DNA from: Cryptomeria japonica
Lineage: Eukaryota > Streptophyta > Pinopsida > Cupressales > Cupressaceae
Assembly: GCF_030272615.1 (NCBI RefSeq)
Contig: NC_081407.1
Span: forward strand, 375,203,018 to 375,267,017
Direction of reading: 5' to 3'
Length of the DNA: 64,000 nucleotides
The number at the start of each line of letters is the position of its first letter. Position 1 is the stretch's first letter. Position numbers and translations under genes: made by a program. The notes under the pieces were generated by a model. It searched no databases. It had not been told where the DNA came from and worked only from the letters and a program-made list of their open reading frames with translations. Below, piece by piece: positions 26,191 to 38,000 of this stretch.

Positions 26191-26255
26191 GCATTTCCTG
26201 CTACTCCCTATGCTGCAAATTATTTATACGAGAGAAAGCAAGGAAGCGGATCTGA

Positions 26256-27351
26256 TCAGTCGGATGTCTGCCACAGGTGGTCTCCTTGGGGAACGAAAAT
26301 GCAGATAGAGGGGGTACCAGGCTTCACATTCAGCGCCTTGAATGGGATGTTGTTGGGAATCCAGGCGCTGGTGTCCTTGTGACACACAGCCACCGCCTCC
26401 AACGTCCTACCATCTTCTTCTCCCTTCACCCAAACTCTTGCGATCCTCCTGCCTGCTTCCAAAGTACATGCCGCCTTATGGCAGTAGTACACAGCATAAG
26501 CATATTGTTTACTGTGGCAGTAATACACGTCCTTCTCTGCTGCGCCCACGTCTTTTACTCCCACAATGGTATACTCCTGCCTCACAGATTTTGACATGAT
26601 CTTTGAAACATTCGTGGCCAGCACATTTAAGCGATTGCTACCCAACTTCGACGTACTCAAGTCAACCAGGGACTCCAACGATGTTGCGCAGAACTTGTTT
26701 TCGCCCTCCTCAGCAGGTCTTTCGCAGGCTTGCAAAGTCTCCTTCATAGCCAGAGCCATGACGGAATCTGGCGCTATGTTGAGCTCCTTCAACGCCAGGG
26801 GAAGCTTGTCGGAGTAGAAAGGGATTTGGTCTGCCACGGAGCGTGGAAGAAAATGTCTCTCCCTTTCTCGCAAGAAGGTGAGAGAAACTTTGGTTCCGCT
26901 CACCAAATCTTTCTCCAGCAGAAACGTGCACGACGATGCATCCATCGGCATTTGCGTAGTTGGAGCATAAAGTTTTGCTACGTCGCAACGTTTCAAAGGC
27001 ACCGGCGCAACGCCTTGTGTCCCAACTTTTCTTGGACGCATCCCCGCGTCCACTTTCATCCCTCCGTCGACCACATTCAACGCTATTTTCCCATCATCAT
27101 CATCATCAGGTGAGATGAGTTCCCGCACAAGTTGTGGAATGGGTGTTGTGGGTAGCTTCTCCTGCCAGTACGTTAAGCTCGGAGATACTCTTTCACCATG
27201 CAAATGTGCAACTCCGCTCGCCGCTACTGACTGTGAATTCCAAACAACGAAACTCATGAGCAAAGTAAAATTGCAAACTACCTAAGTTGAACTTTAAAAC
27301 AAAATGAAAAAAACATACAATGAGAATAATGAAAATAGTTAAAGCCCTCAT
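26256..27351 (-). CDS. BURP-domain protein (RD22 / polygalacturonase-1-beta-like), two exons
   Basis: Exon 1 is 27319-27351 and encodes MRALTIFIILI. A GTATGT donor (27318) and a CACAG acceptor (27231) bound an 88-bp intron, and exon 2 runs from 27230 to the stop at 26256 in phase 0, giving 335 residues. Joining the exons restores a hydrophobic signal peptide, so the protein should be secreted to the cell wall. A linker with an acidic DDDDD run precedes the BURP domain (about 112-335): FLLEKDL, FLPRSVADQIPFYSDKLP, CERPAEEGENKFCATSLESL, then the CH repeats CH249-X10-CH261-X31-CH294-X25-C321. Two oddities: the third spacing is about five residues longer than the usual 25-27, and the last CH reads CI. 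The ATG inside the intron (27263) would give a leaderless protein. BURP proteins are plant-specific and often stress- or development-regulated; the exact role is unknown. Confidence 0.9.
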
Positions 27352-27414
27352 CTTGTTAAACACAGCAAGCAAGTTAACGATTTCAGAGGTACCGAATGAG
27401 GGAGGGTATCATCC

Positions 27415-27424
27415 ATTTAAATAG
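27415..27424 (-). promoter_or_regulatory. Probable TATA box of the BURP gene
   Basis: The minus strand reads CTATTTAAAT, about 65-75 nt upstream of the start codon, leaving room for a short 5' UTR. The TATTTAAAT core is a good plant TATA element. Confidence 0.6.
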
Positions 27425-27607
27425 GTGCTTAAGCTTCGCTTCAACCGCCATATTGGACGCTACCATAGCAGATATGCATGTGCCAATTTGCTAAATCAGA
27501 TTCTTTTTAAATTTGCCTGGCCCAACAGCCATAGTGGATGTTTGTTTTTTGGTGGGTCACCGCCGTAGTGGATGTTGCCATAGCAGACACGGCCTGGCTT
27601 AACCAAC

Positions 27608-27815
27608 ACTCTCGAAGCTTTGACTGCTTCGAGTATCTTCGGTGGGGCCAACCATAATTCGTCTCCCTCCCGTTTTCCGTTAACAAGGTCGGTTAGTGGA
27701 TTGATGGATTAACAATGCCCATCCATGGTATCTCCTCCTCCAGCATTTGTCAGTACGGTGGTGGTCTCGACAGTCGATGGTCTGTCACACCATTATGTTC
27801 TTTTCAAATTGGCTA
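27608..27815. repeat. Upstream segment of the BURP gene, inverted copy at 55035-55245
   Basis: About 205 bp, roughly 85-90% identical by eye to the reverse complement of 55035-55245. It includes an 8-bp stem hairpin, CTCGAAGC...GCTTCGAG, near 27610-27635, kept in both copies, and TCTCGACAGTCGATGGT. It lies about 260-460 bp upstream of the BURP start codon, so it may contribute promoter sequence. Confidence 0.82.
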
Positions 27816-28263
27816 TGGGGCCCTTTAAACCGCACCTCATAGCCCCCTACTTCCTAGCTCTCCTTCCGTGCCTGCCAGTATACGGTGACTGCAGCTCGCA
27901 TCGTGCAGTGTGCCAGCCTTCCTCTCTCGCCTCTGCTCGATAACCGTGCCTGCTTTGATTGTCTTGACCGGGAAAAACCACGGCATGATGAAAAAATTTA
28001 GGCACGGGGTCCGTGCTATTTATATTTTATTTTATAGATTTTTAATTATATTTTTATAAATTTATAATATATTTTTAAATGAGATATTTTTTTTAATCAT
28101 ATTTTTATAAATTTTTAATCGAGCAGAGGCGCCATTTGCGTCTGATATTGCTCAGAAGATGTCTTGCAATGATAAGATCGATCGATCACCTAAGTAACAT
28201 TTAGTAGAAGTACAGTAATATATTTTTATCATTATTACTTGGATCCAGCCCGATCTGTTTAAA
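27816..28263. other. Intergenic DNA
   Basis: Moderately GC-rich at first, then AT-rich from 28010. No gene is recognised. Confidence 0.45.
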
Positions 28264-28371
28264 AGATTGATCACAGTATATGAAGTGACAATACCTATCA
28301 AATGTCTTTCACCCATCAAAAGATTGATCACAGTAATACGAAGGGACAATACCTATCAAATGTTTTAAATA
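28264..28371. repeat. Two-copy tandem repeat, 57-bp period
   Basis: AGATTGATCACAGTA starts at 28264 and again at 28321. Each is followed by the shared ACAATACCTATCAAATG. Confidence 0.85.
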
Positions 28372-28895
28372 TTCAGATAGTTGATCTCCAAATGTGTAAC
28401 CACCTATTACATCTAATCATTAAATAGAAGATTGGTACATAAAAGTTCTTTATGCATTACAATAAATTTGATCATATAAATTTATTGTTTGTTTGTTTTC
28501 AAATCAATTAAAGTTTGACATATGAATTTTAATTATATTATTGAAATAAAAATAAAATAACATAGATATATTATTAAAACGAATCATGTAGTCTAATTAT
28601 ATAAAAGAAGAATAGAAAACTAGATTAATCATAGAAGAACATTTATGTAAAATATAACAAATATAATCTTTCAAATTGGAAGAACACTACATACAAAGAT
28701 TAAAAGTGAAAACTAATGAATTCACCAATGTTATAACACAAAAATGTCACCAATGTTAACCTTTGTTTCAATTAAATGTTATAACACAAAAATGTAACTA
28801 TGAAATTAAACCACACCCATAAGCCAATCCCTGAATGGAAGTAATCCTAAGATTAATAGTATGCCAAATTTAACAAGAACCCTAATTTATGACTT
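28372..28895. other. AT-rich intergenic DNA
   Basis: No coding or structured feature is recognised. Confidence 0.45.
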
Positions 28896-29655
28896 ATTCA
28901 TAAATCATATTGAGGGTAACCCTAACCCTAAATCCTAGACCATATTGAGCCTTAAATCTAAACTAAACTGAAATAAACCCTTAACCTCCTCCATGTAATT
29001 AAATATTAAACAAATTTGAACCCTATTTCTACAACTAAAACCTTAAAAATAATTGCAAATTAATCCAAATCAACATTAATTGATCCCCTGTATTCATAAA
29101 TCATATTGAGGGTAACCCTAACCCTAAATCCTAGACCATATTGAGCCTTAAATCTAAACTAAACTGAAAAAAACCCTTAACCTCTTCCATGTAATTAAAT
29201 ATTAAACAAATTTGAACCCTATTTCTACAACTAAAAATTTAAAAATAATTGCAAACTAATCCAAATCAACATTAATTATCCCCTGAATTCATAAATCATA
29301 TTGAGGGTAACCCTAACCCTAAATCCTAGACCATGTTGAGCCTTAAATCTAAACTAAACTGAAATAAAACCTTAACCTCCTCCATGTAATTAAATATTAA
29401 ACAAATTTGAAACCTATTTATTGCAAATTAAGCCAAATCAACATTAATTGATCCCCTGTATTCATAAATCATATTGAGGGTAACCCTAACCCTAAATCCT
29501 AGACCATATTGAACCTTAAATCTAAACTAAATTGAAATAAACCCTTAACCTCCTCCATGTAATTAAATATTAAACTAATTTGAACCCTATTTCTACAACT
29601 AAAACCTTAAAAATAATTACAAATTAAGCCAAATCTAACATTAATTGATCCCCTA
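28896..29655. repeat. Four-copy 195-bp tandem array with telomere-like CCCTAA motif
   Basis: Copies begin at 28896, 29092, 29287 and 29460 (ATTCATAAATCATATTGAGG). Periods are 196, 195 and 173 bp; the third copy has an internal deletion. Every copy includes GTAACCCTAACCCTAAATCC, which resembles two units of the plant telomere repeat. Copies are very similar, so the array is fairly young or homogenised. Confidence 0.92.
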
Positions 29656-29800
29656 TCATAACCCTAACCATGAGGTAGCAGTAGCCTATCCAACTTTAGT
29701 ATATAAAATTCATAAAAAATAATAGGCACTAATAGGCGCCTATTTATATTATATATATAATAGTAATATATATAAGCTAGAATATAAAATGAAATATAGA
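29656..29800. other. AT-rich spacer
   Basis: Leads from the 195-bp array into the foldback sequence; nothing else is seen. Confidence 0.4.
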
Positions 29801-30145
29801 AGTGAATAATTATTATATATATATATATATATATAATGGGGCTTTTATATTTAATTTTATAAAAGTGAATAAGTTATAATTTTTTTTAGTAAGTTTAATA
29901 AAGTTTTTAAAGTTTCACTTATGAGTGAATAAAGTTTCACATATAAAGTTTAATTAGTTTTATAGGTTTTATAAATTTAATAAAGTTTTTTAAGTGAAAG
30001 TTTATTAACTTTTGAATTATATTAAACTTACAAGTGAAAGTTTATTAACTTTTGAATAAACTTTATAATTCAAAGTTTATTCACTTATAGAGTTTATTCA
30101 GTTTTATAAAATTAAATATAGAAGTATTATTCACCCCACTATTAC
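29801..30145. repeat. AT-rich foldback sequence, about 340 bp
   Basis: The left end (GGGGCTTTTATATTTAATTT, 29839 on) matches the reverse complement of the right end (TTATAAAATTAAATATAGAAG, about 30105-30125). Inside, AAGTGAAAGTTTATTAACTT occurs twice, 40 bp apart (29992 and 30032). Arms are imperfect and very AT-rich. It may be a decayed MITE. Confidence 0.6.
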
Positions 30146-30494
30146 AAACTAGTATATACATCTCAAATATTTACTAGCTTATATATATTTAATAATATAT
30201 ATAGAATAAGCCGAGAGGTATATTTCTAGAGGCCACTATTTTTTTATTAATTATATTTTTTTAAATAATATTCATCTTAATATATGATTAATAGAGAGAA
30301 AATGAAAATTGGTAATGAATATTTTTTTTATTAGAGATGATGATTACTATAATATTAAATATATAATTTTACATTTAAAAAATGAAAATGTATTTGAAGA
30401 TTTTCAAAGAAATTTTTATAAATATAATCATATTATTGTTCAAAATAATAGAAATAATATTTAAATATTATCATGACATTATGACATTGAATAT
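30146..30494. other. AT-rich DNA before LINE 2
   Basis: No feature. Its end contains the LINE 2 target repeat (30495-30506). Confidence 0.45.
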
Positions 30495-30660
30495 TTATTT
30501 TGATGACCATTTAGGACATTTCTTAATAGGCAGAGGGAAAATTTAGGGCTCTGCAACCAAGGACGAATGAACCATCCTTGGAAGCAGGTCGACTCTCTAG
30601 TTGGGGGCTCCTAGACACATTGGGAATTCCCCGCATTCAAGTTCCTTCATTTCTCCATTA

Positions 30661-32634
30661 ATGGAGAGCCATAAAGCTGGAGCAAACAAAAAACAGAACT
30701 CAGTTGCCAAAGAAGGGGAAAAAAATGCACAAAATACCGTCGAAGGGAAGAGATCTTTTCAGCAGGCGCTCGAGGGACACTCCACCGTCTTTTCGGAAGA
30801 TGCAAGGTTCGAAGTAGAGCCTTCCCATGATGCATCCGCAAACCAGACCCACGACGAAGGTGAGGCTGCCTTGGCTCCTAAAGTTGTCATTAAACCTAAT
30901 GCTTCCATGGTTAATTGTATTTCTAAGGAAATAACTAGACTTAGGGATTCTGCAATTTTTTTAGCAGCCCTTGATGTAGATAGAATACCATCTAGGCAAT
31001 ATCTGAATAGGTGGTTTAACGATGTCTGGTTTTCAAAGCTTGGCATCCATTTTTCATTTTGTAGAATGTTGCAAAAAGGACTGTTTCTGATTTTTTTTAA
31101 TGATAAAGAAACCCAGAAGAAAGTCCTAGGAAAACAATTTTGGAATGTTGGGAACTCGTGTTTTAGGTTTGTCCCTTGGAATCCAGTTGTCTGTAATGAA
31201 GAAATCTTAGCACTCTCGAGCCCTAAATGGGTTACTATTAAAAACATTCCTCCCTTTTTATGGAACTCTATTTCTAAATTCATTGAACCCCTAGGTAAGG
31301 TAATCAAGATTGATTCCTCTACTGCTCTGCTTCCACACATGGATGCTAGAGTTCTTATTGCTCTCAACCCAGGCTCGACCCTTCCCTTTGTAATTGACAT
31401 ATGCATTGAAAATCAACTGTTCTCTTGTCCTTTAGAGTATTTGGGTGGTATTAACGTCTATCATAAGTGCAGAAGAAGTGGACACATACTAAAAAATTGC
31501 TCGCTGGTAGTAGGAAAAAATAACACTCAATCTAGGAGCACCTCTGTTCGACACTCTACTCACTCTGCCTCTGAAGCCCTCTCAAACCCTAAACCAAAAG
31601 ACTCTGCTCCCCCCCCATTGCACACTAATCCCATGACCTCCACCCCATCCTTTCACCCTCAGATTAACCCCTCCATTCCGCCACCCCCTCAAGCCACTGA
31701 TCCCCCACCCACTAATCAACAACTTCATGGCTGCCCTAGCCCACCCAATGCTCCTCCCTCGGTAGCTAAGTCTTTGGCCAAATATCAGAAGGCCATAAAA
31801 GAGGCCACCTTGGCCAACACTACTCCTAGCTCTTTGGAACCTAAAATGGTTGGCTCTCCCACTAAAATTGGAGGACCCAGGACTCAAAATGCACAATAAA
31901 TTATTCTTGAAAAGTTGAAAACTGCTGCAAAACTCAGAAAACAACTTGAAGAATCTTTAAGTATCTAGAAAAAGGAAATTGAGGCCAGTGCCATCCCCTT
32001 CCTTCATGACTTGATTAGAGGGAAGGATGATGGTCTCCAAGTTACCACCAATGACATCTACCCTAAAATTCTGGGGGCTGGATGTAGAGACAATTTGGAC
32101 ACCCTTGGGGAAACACACACTCTTCCCACTACTACCGATCCAAATACTCCCTTGGAGGCTATGGCTGAGGGGGAGGAAACTCAAAACTCTACTAGACCCC
32201 TTGATTTAGCTTCAGGTGACATTAGTGAGGTAGTGGAAGTGACCACCCCCCCCTCCGACCAAGCCATCGAGGTTGGACATGGTCTTGGACCTAGTGGGGA
32301 ACGTGGTGAAGATGAGGTTAACAACATTAGTTGAAATAAGCCAATCTTCCCAGACCTTAGAATCTTTAATTTTGGGTCCTATAATGGGGAAGAAGACTTA
32401 TCATGGAGTAAGTCCAAGAAAAAAAGGAGGAAAAGATCCCCTAAAGTATCTAAAGAGCTAACAATTATGAAGGAATCAATGGGGCCTGAACAACTCTCGG
32501 AACTAAGGAAATGAAGAGGTAGACCTCTCTCAATAGTGGCCTTTGATGCTAGTCACCTCTCAAACCCTGAGGAATGGCCCAAATGCTTTGAGGGGTTCAA
32601 GTCCCCGATAGTTACTAGTGAACAATCATCCTAA
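30661..32634 (+). pseudogene. LINE 2 ORF1 (DUF4283 / zinc-knuckle protein)
   Basis: I chose ATG 30661 (MESHKAGANKKQ); the same frame is open back to 30601 without an earlier ATG. A DUF4283-type domain is seen in SRQYLNRWFNDVW, MLQKGLFLIFFNDKET and FRFVPWNPVV, followed by SPKWVTIKNIPPFLW and IDICIENQLFSCPLEYL. The CCHC knuckle YHKCRRSGHILKNC has lost its first cysteine. A long Pro/Ser-rich tail follows. Stops TAA 31897, TAG about 31966, TGA 32332 and TGA about 32512 interrupt it. The frame ends at TAA 32632-32634, sharing its last A with the ORF2 ATG. Confidence 0.85.
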
Positions 32635-35600
32635 TGATAAAATCCATCTCATGGAACATCAGAGGACTTGAGGCCCCTGATAGGAAATATGTGGTCAAAA
32701 GATTTCTAAACATGCACAAAGATGTTGACTGTCTTATGCTCTAGGAGTTGAAATCAGTAGGGTTTACCTTGGAAGTTGGATTAAGATCTGTCTAGAGGGA
32801 GGCCACCCCCTTGTATACCAACCATCCTAAAGGAAGAGGAGGAGCTGCAATACTATTAAACTCTAGCTGGGCTAGCAAGGTAGAAAAATGGGGGCAATCC
32901 CCCTATGCTAGAGCAGTATGGGCTATCATACAAAATGGTAACTCTACCTTTGGCATATGCTCAGTTTATGCCTCTAATGATTACCGGGAAAGGGAAAATA
33001 TGTGGGAATGGATTTCAAATTTAGAGGATATCCCCTAGGTCCTAGGTGGAGACTTCAATATGGTAATAAATCCCCAAGATAAACAGGGAGGCAATAAGGT
33101 AGAATGGAAAGGCATTGAGAGAGTATAGTGGGAAAGGATGACTAACAAGATGAAGCTACTTGACCCTCTGGCAAGAAAGAAAGGTGAATATAAGTCTATA
33201 TGCTACACTTGGTGTAACCATCAACAGTATAATAAAAGAGTTTATTGCAGATTAGACAGATTTTACTTCAACAAAGACTTCTTTGAAATCAATAAAAATG
33301 ATGGGGGAATCCAGTATGCTGTCATACCCTATACACTCTCAGACCATCATCCTATTATGATAGGACTAAAGGCTACAGGGAATAATATATCCACAGTCAA
33401 TCCTAGATCGGATTTCAAGATGAATGCCAGTCTACTATAGGATGAGGACATGAAATGTGCCCTATGTCTAATCAGAATGTTCAACAAATATAGTAACCCC
33501 CAATTGTCCAATATAGAAAGATGGAATCAGAATATCAAAACATGGACCTCACTCTGCCAAGCCGTGGGTAAAAAGAAAGCAAAAGATGCTAGAGCATCTG
33601 AACTACAATTACAAAATGACCTTCAACTGGCTGAACTAGAACTTCAAGGGGACCCTGAGAACATATCACTCACTAACCAACTAGTGAGGGTCAAGGTTGA
33701 TCTTAGAAAACTGTAGAATGAGAAAATTAAAGGATGGAGAGCTAGGGAAAAATTAAACTGGTTAGGTAATGGAGATCAAGTGTCTAAATTCTTCTTCCAT
33801 ATCCTCAAAATTAAACAAGCCAGAGAAAAGATTGACACTATATGGGATCAGAATAAGAACATATCTGAACCTTCCGAAATCCTAGAATGTTTTGCCCAGC
33901 TCTACAAGAACCTATTCTCCTTTGAACTAGTTAGGGAGGAACAGGAGCATGCCACAAGTATTATTATGTCCCTAGTCCCCAGGCTTATTGATAAAGAGGA
34001 CAGTAAATGATTGGAAATGGATATTACAAAAGAAGAAATCGAGGGAGCTATCTCAACTCTCAGCAATGACAAGTCCCTCAGCCCTAATGGGTTCCCAGTA
34101 GAATTTTCTAAAGAAAACATTGGGTGGATCGTTGACGATCTGCACTCCCTTTACACTGAGGCAATAATCAAAGGCTCCTTAGGAAAGAATGTTAATCAAG
34201 GGCTAATTAAGGTCATCCCTAAAGAAGGGGACAAAACCCTAATAAAAAACTGGAGACCCATCACACTGTTGAATGTGTCTTATAAAATCTTGGCGAAGCT
34301 GGTTGCAAGCAGATTGGAGAAGATCTTACCTAAATTTGTCAGCAGTACTCAAACATGGTTTGTTAAAGGAAGGTATATACTGGAAAACCTAGTTACATGT
34401 TGGGAGTCCTTGCACTAGGAAAAGGAATCAGGATAGAGTGGAGCCATGTTGCTTATAGATTTTGAGAAGGGATATGATAGGATAGAATGGGACTACATCA
34501 TTCAGATGCTTCACTCATTGGGCTTCCCCACTGGTTTTTATAACATGGTTAGAACCTTACTTTGTGATGCTAATGCTGTAGTTGAAGTCAATGGATTAAG
34601 ATCCTCTAATTTTGAACTCACCAGATCTGTCAGACAAGGATGCCGTTTAGGTCCCGCTGTATTTGTGCTAGCTGCTGATGCAATGTTCTACCTACTTAAG
34701 GACTCCTCTGTTACCCCCACTATTAAGGGCATTACACTACCTAACAAAGAGGAAGTTTGTAATATTCAGTTTGCTGATGACACAACAATACTAATTAAGT
34801 TGGAGGAAGAAAATCTTACAGCCCTAATGAAAAATATTGATATCTTTTGTTTGGCATCTGGTAGCAAAGTTGCTCTTCACAAATCTAATCTTCTTGGTTG
34901 GGATGACAACCCTTCGGGATGGCTTACGAAGTTCTCGCTCAACTGGTTGGATCCAACACAGATTGTCAAATATTTAGGTATACCTTTCTCTGTCCTCCCA
35001 AACCTAAAAGAAATGTGTGAATGGGTAAGGAACAAGATAGATAGGAAACTCTCAAAGTGGAATAAGAATTTCCTCTCCTTAGCCGGAAGGTTCCAGGTCT
35101 ACCAAAAAATTTTAGCCTCATATAATATCTACTTTTCTTCAGCCTAGCTTTTTAAGAATTACTGATTTAATCATGTCCAAAAATAGATTAGGGAATTCCT
35201 TTGGTCAAATGGCAAGGGGATTAAGAAACAACATACAGTCAAGTGGGAATGGTGCACTATGAATAAACTACTTGGTGGGATGGGGCTGAAAGACCTAAAA
35301 CTACAAGGTATTGCTCTTGCTTCCAGATGGGTCCTTAAGGCTATGGAAGGCAATGAACCATGGAAAGTGCTTATATGAAATAATATCAAATACTCTGTTC
35401 CTAAGAAAGCCAAGAAATGGAAGGAGCTCCCACTACTGGATAGTCTTATGGGGCTGTTTGAGGTAGCTCCAGCAGGGTCTGATGTCTTCAAGTCCCTATG
35501 GAAGGCATGGGAACAAGTGAGACACTTGGTGAATGGCACTAAATAGGGGAATATTGTTGAAAGTAGATCAAGATGGTGGAACTTGTTTCATAATGGAAAA

Positions 35601-36069
35601 CCATTGGCAACACTTCAAGGCTGCTCTGCATTGAAATGGCATAATAAAGGTATTAAAAAATTTGAACAATTGTTTGTGAATAACCAACTCAAACCGTGGG
35701 AGGAGCTGCAAGCCACCTTCTCTATCCCAGAATCCTAGATCAGGACATATAACATCCTTAGATTGGCATTAACCTCTTCTCTCCCCCCCGCCTCACCTCC
35801 CTCTCCCTCACCCCCCATGACTGCTCTCTGCTGGACTGATAACACGCCTCTCCTTTCCCTAAAAGATAAATGTATCTACTCCACACTCACCGATTCCGAT
35901 ACCATCCTTTTGCACCTTAATGAATTCTGGACCTAGACTGGGAACTGAAGATCTGGAAAGACTGTCTAAATAGGTTTTGGATGGCCCATAATGAACCTAG
36001 AAAACAATTCTTTGGTTGGCGTCTTCTATTGAATAAACTCCCCATTAAAAATAAGGAAGGTGCCCTAGT
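32634..36069 (+). pseudogene. LINE 2 ORF2, 5' part: endonuclease, reverse transcriptase, start of zf-RVT
   Basis: ATG 32634 opens MIKSISWNIRGLEAPDRK, the APE endonuclease start, with CSVYASNDY, LGGDFNMV and LSDHHPIM. The reverse transcriptase includes PNGFPVEFSKENIG, NWRPITLLNVSYKILAK, FVKGRYILENLV, LLIDFEKGYDRIEW, SVRQGCRLGPAVFVLA and the intact catalytic QFADDTTIL. All these pieces, 32634-35147, share one frame, broken by TAGs at 32742, 32793, 33036, 33126, 33438, 33714, 34416 and 35145 and one TGA at 34008. A frameshift near 35935 precedes the zf-RVT start (GWRLLLNKLPIKNKEGALV), which copia C cuts at 36069; it resumes at 42787. Confidence 0.92.
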
Positions 36070-36517
36070 TGTTGGTGTAAATAAATATTCATTTTTGATA
36101 TTATTACACTTACTTAAGTTAACTTAGGATAATGCATCTCTTCGTAGTTTGGATTTGAGACACTTAGGGAAGTGTGCACATAGGGATAGAGCTTGTAGGA
36201 GAAATTCCACCTTTTGTGGTCTTATTTTGCTGTTACACTCCACATTCAGTGGGTCATCCACCTCTTGTGGAACATTATATTATTTCTTCTACCTACCCTT
36301 AGTATTTCTTACCTACCCTTGTTTCTCATTGAGCCACATGTCATATTTGTGTGCTCATACATCCATATGGCCTTGCCTATATAAGCAGGCCTATATTCAT
36401 TATATTGGTTAATCCAGTTGATCATTTTGCATATTGATGAGAATACAGTTTGTTCTTGTCATTCTATTGTCTCTTTTATACTTTTCATTGTGCCCTTGAT
36501 CTTGGCAAAATCCTACA
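36070..36517 (+). repeat. 5' LTR of copia C
   Basis: TGTTGGTGTAAATAAATATT to AATCCTACA, 448 bp, with an almost identical partner at 42339-42786. Confidence 0.96.
36378..36384 (+). promoter_or_regulatory. TATA box in copia C 5' LTR
   Basis: TATATAA in CCTATATAAGCAGGCC. The same site occurs in the 3' LTR at 42647-42653. Promoter use is inferred from its position about 310 bp into the LTR. Confidence 0.6.
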
Positions 36518-36529
36518 TGGTATCAGAGC
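36518..36529 (+). promoter_or_regulatory. Primer-binding site of copia C (initiator-Met tRNA)
   Basis: TGGTATCAGAGC directly abuts the LTR end, the same primer as copia B. Confidence 0.95.
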
Positions 36530-38000
36530 TATTGGGGCTTCATTGATTGGTTTTTGGAGACATCATGGAAGGCTTCTATTTTCGGATTTGGAGATCTTCA
36601 TTTTTTGGGGGCGTCATACAATGATTTGGACATCACCGTTGAATCCAGGAGGCCGTTTCCATAAATTTCGACTATAAAGTCGACCTATTTTGGTGAGAAA
36701 TTTTTTTTCCCCATTTTGCCTATTATCGTACGAATTTCAAAAAAAAATTTCAAATTTTTTTTTTATTTTCTCAAAAATTTCGAAAAATTAAAAAAAAAAA
36801 AAAAAACAGGTTTTTTTGTGTTTGGGGGTCCGTAGACCCCCCCGTACCCGCAGTACGTAGGTTGCAGGTGTACCTGCTGTCGGACCCGTGCCGCAGGAAC
36901 ACATCACCCGTCGCCGCCCGTGTCGGTACCCGTCGAGTCACGTCACCCGCCACCGCCGGCCGTCCCGTCCTCCTGCCGGTCTCTATGCTCGCTGTCGTGC
37001 CGCTGCCGAGACCTGCCGCCGTCGCTGCCTGCAGGCCCCACCGGTCTCCGCCTTCCGTAGGCCACCGCTGGCCCCCTCAGCCACCGCTGCCGGCCCCTTG
37101 GCTCCGACCGCTCCCTCCACCGGTGACCACCAAAGACAGGCGGCCCCGCATCCACCACTGGCCCGCGGGTTAAATCGTACACCCTACACAGCCACCTCAG
37201 ATCCGTACGCTCTGTCAGTAGATCTACACAGTCAACTGCCCAGTTAGCAGTCCGTACAGTACGGACGATTAGTCAGCAGGGAGGCAAAGTTTTCGCAACG
37301 GTCATATGACTGTCAAATTTAACACAGTGAATTGCTGACGTCAGCGCCACGTCAGCATTTTTTGAAATTTTTTTGACCCCTCTCCATTGGGCTTTTCAGT
37401 TTTGCAGTCCAACTTTGAAAGGCCATATCTTGCTCATTTTTGCTCCTTTTTTGGTGCAATTTTTTTTGAAATGGGCTAAAACTTTGTGATCTTCATAGTG
37501 GTGTGGTTATTTTCTAATTTTGGTGCATAGGTTTTTTGGAATTTTTGGATTCTCTCAGCTGTATCTGTCCAATCCTCAATTCTGCAACTTCAAAGGCCTC
37601 GTTTGAGCTCATACGACCTCCTTTTCAGGTGCCATTTTTTTTGAAAGTGCATATTTTTTCATCTACTTTCATAATATATGATCAGATTTTAGAGATTTTG
37701 AGTGGAAATTGTACTTTTAGATATTGGTCTTACTTGGCCTATTAAGTACTTGTAAATTGATTGGATCTTAGTTAGATCTCTTGCATTATCAGTTTGAGTC
37801 TCTTTTGGCCTTCTTGAGGCAGTTGTAAAATTGTAATCAGAAGTCCACTTTGCCATTTTTTGCATGTGACCCATTGTATACGCACTAATTATAAAGTGCC
37901 AAATCATCATATTTGGGGGGGGGGTTCTTTGATTGAGTGAATTTTGGGGGGTGTCTTGTGTGATTGTGCCTCTCTTTGTGCTCTTTCCATTTTTGTTGCA
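36530..38000 (+). other. Long leader of copia C with a GC-rich island
   Basis: 1.47 kb lie between primer site and gag ATG, long for a copia element. About 36825-37175 is strikingly GC-rich (C/G runs, repeated CCGCC/CCGTC words) amid AT-rich DNA. It allows Pro/Arg-rich open frames on both strands, which I do not regard as genes. A poly-A-rich stretch at about 36735-36805 precedes it. Confidence 0.7.

Noticed and set aside
28896..29655. CRISPR-like array
   Set aside because: Repeats are about 195 bp and continuous, with no unique spacers; this is a plant tandem repeat.
30759..31406. 215-codon minus-strand open frame
   Set aside because: Antisense shadow of LINE 2 ORF1, which has clear domain motifs on the + strand.
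36862..37247. Pro/Arg-rich proteins in the copia C leader
   Set aside because: Open on both strands only because the block is GC-rich; no family resemblance and no place in copia gene order.
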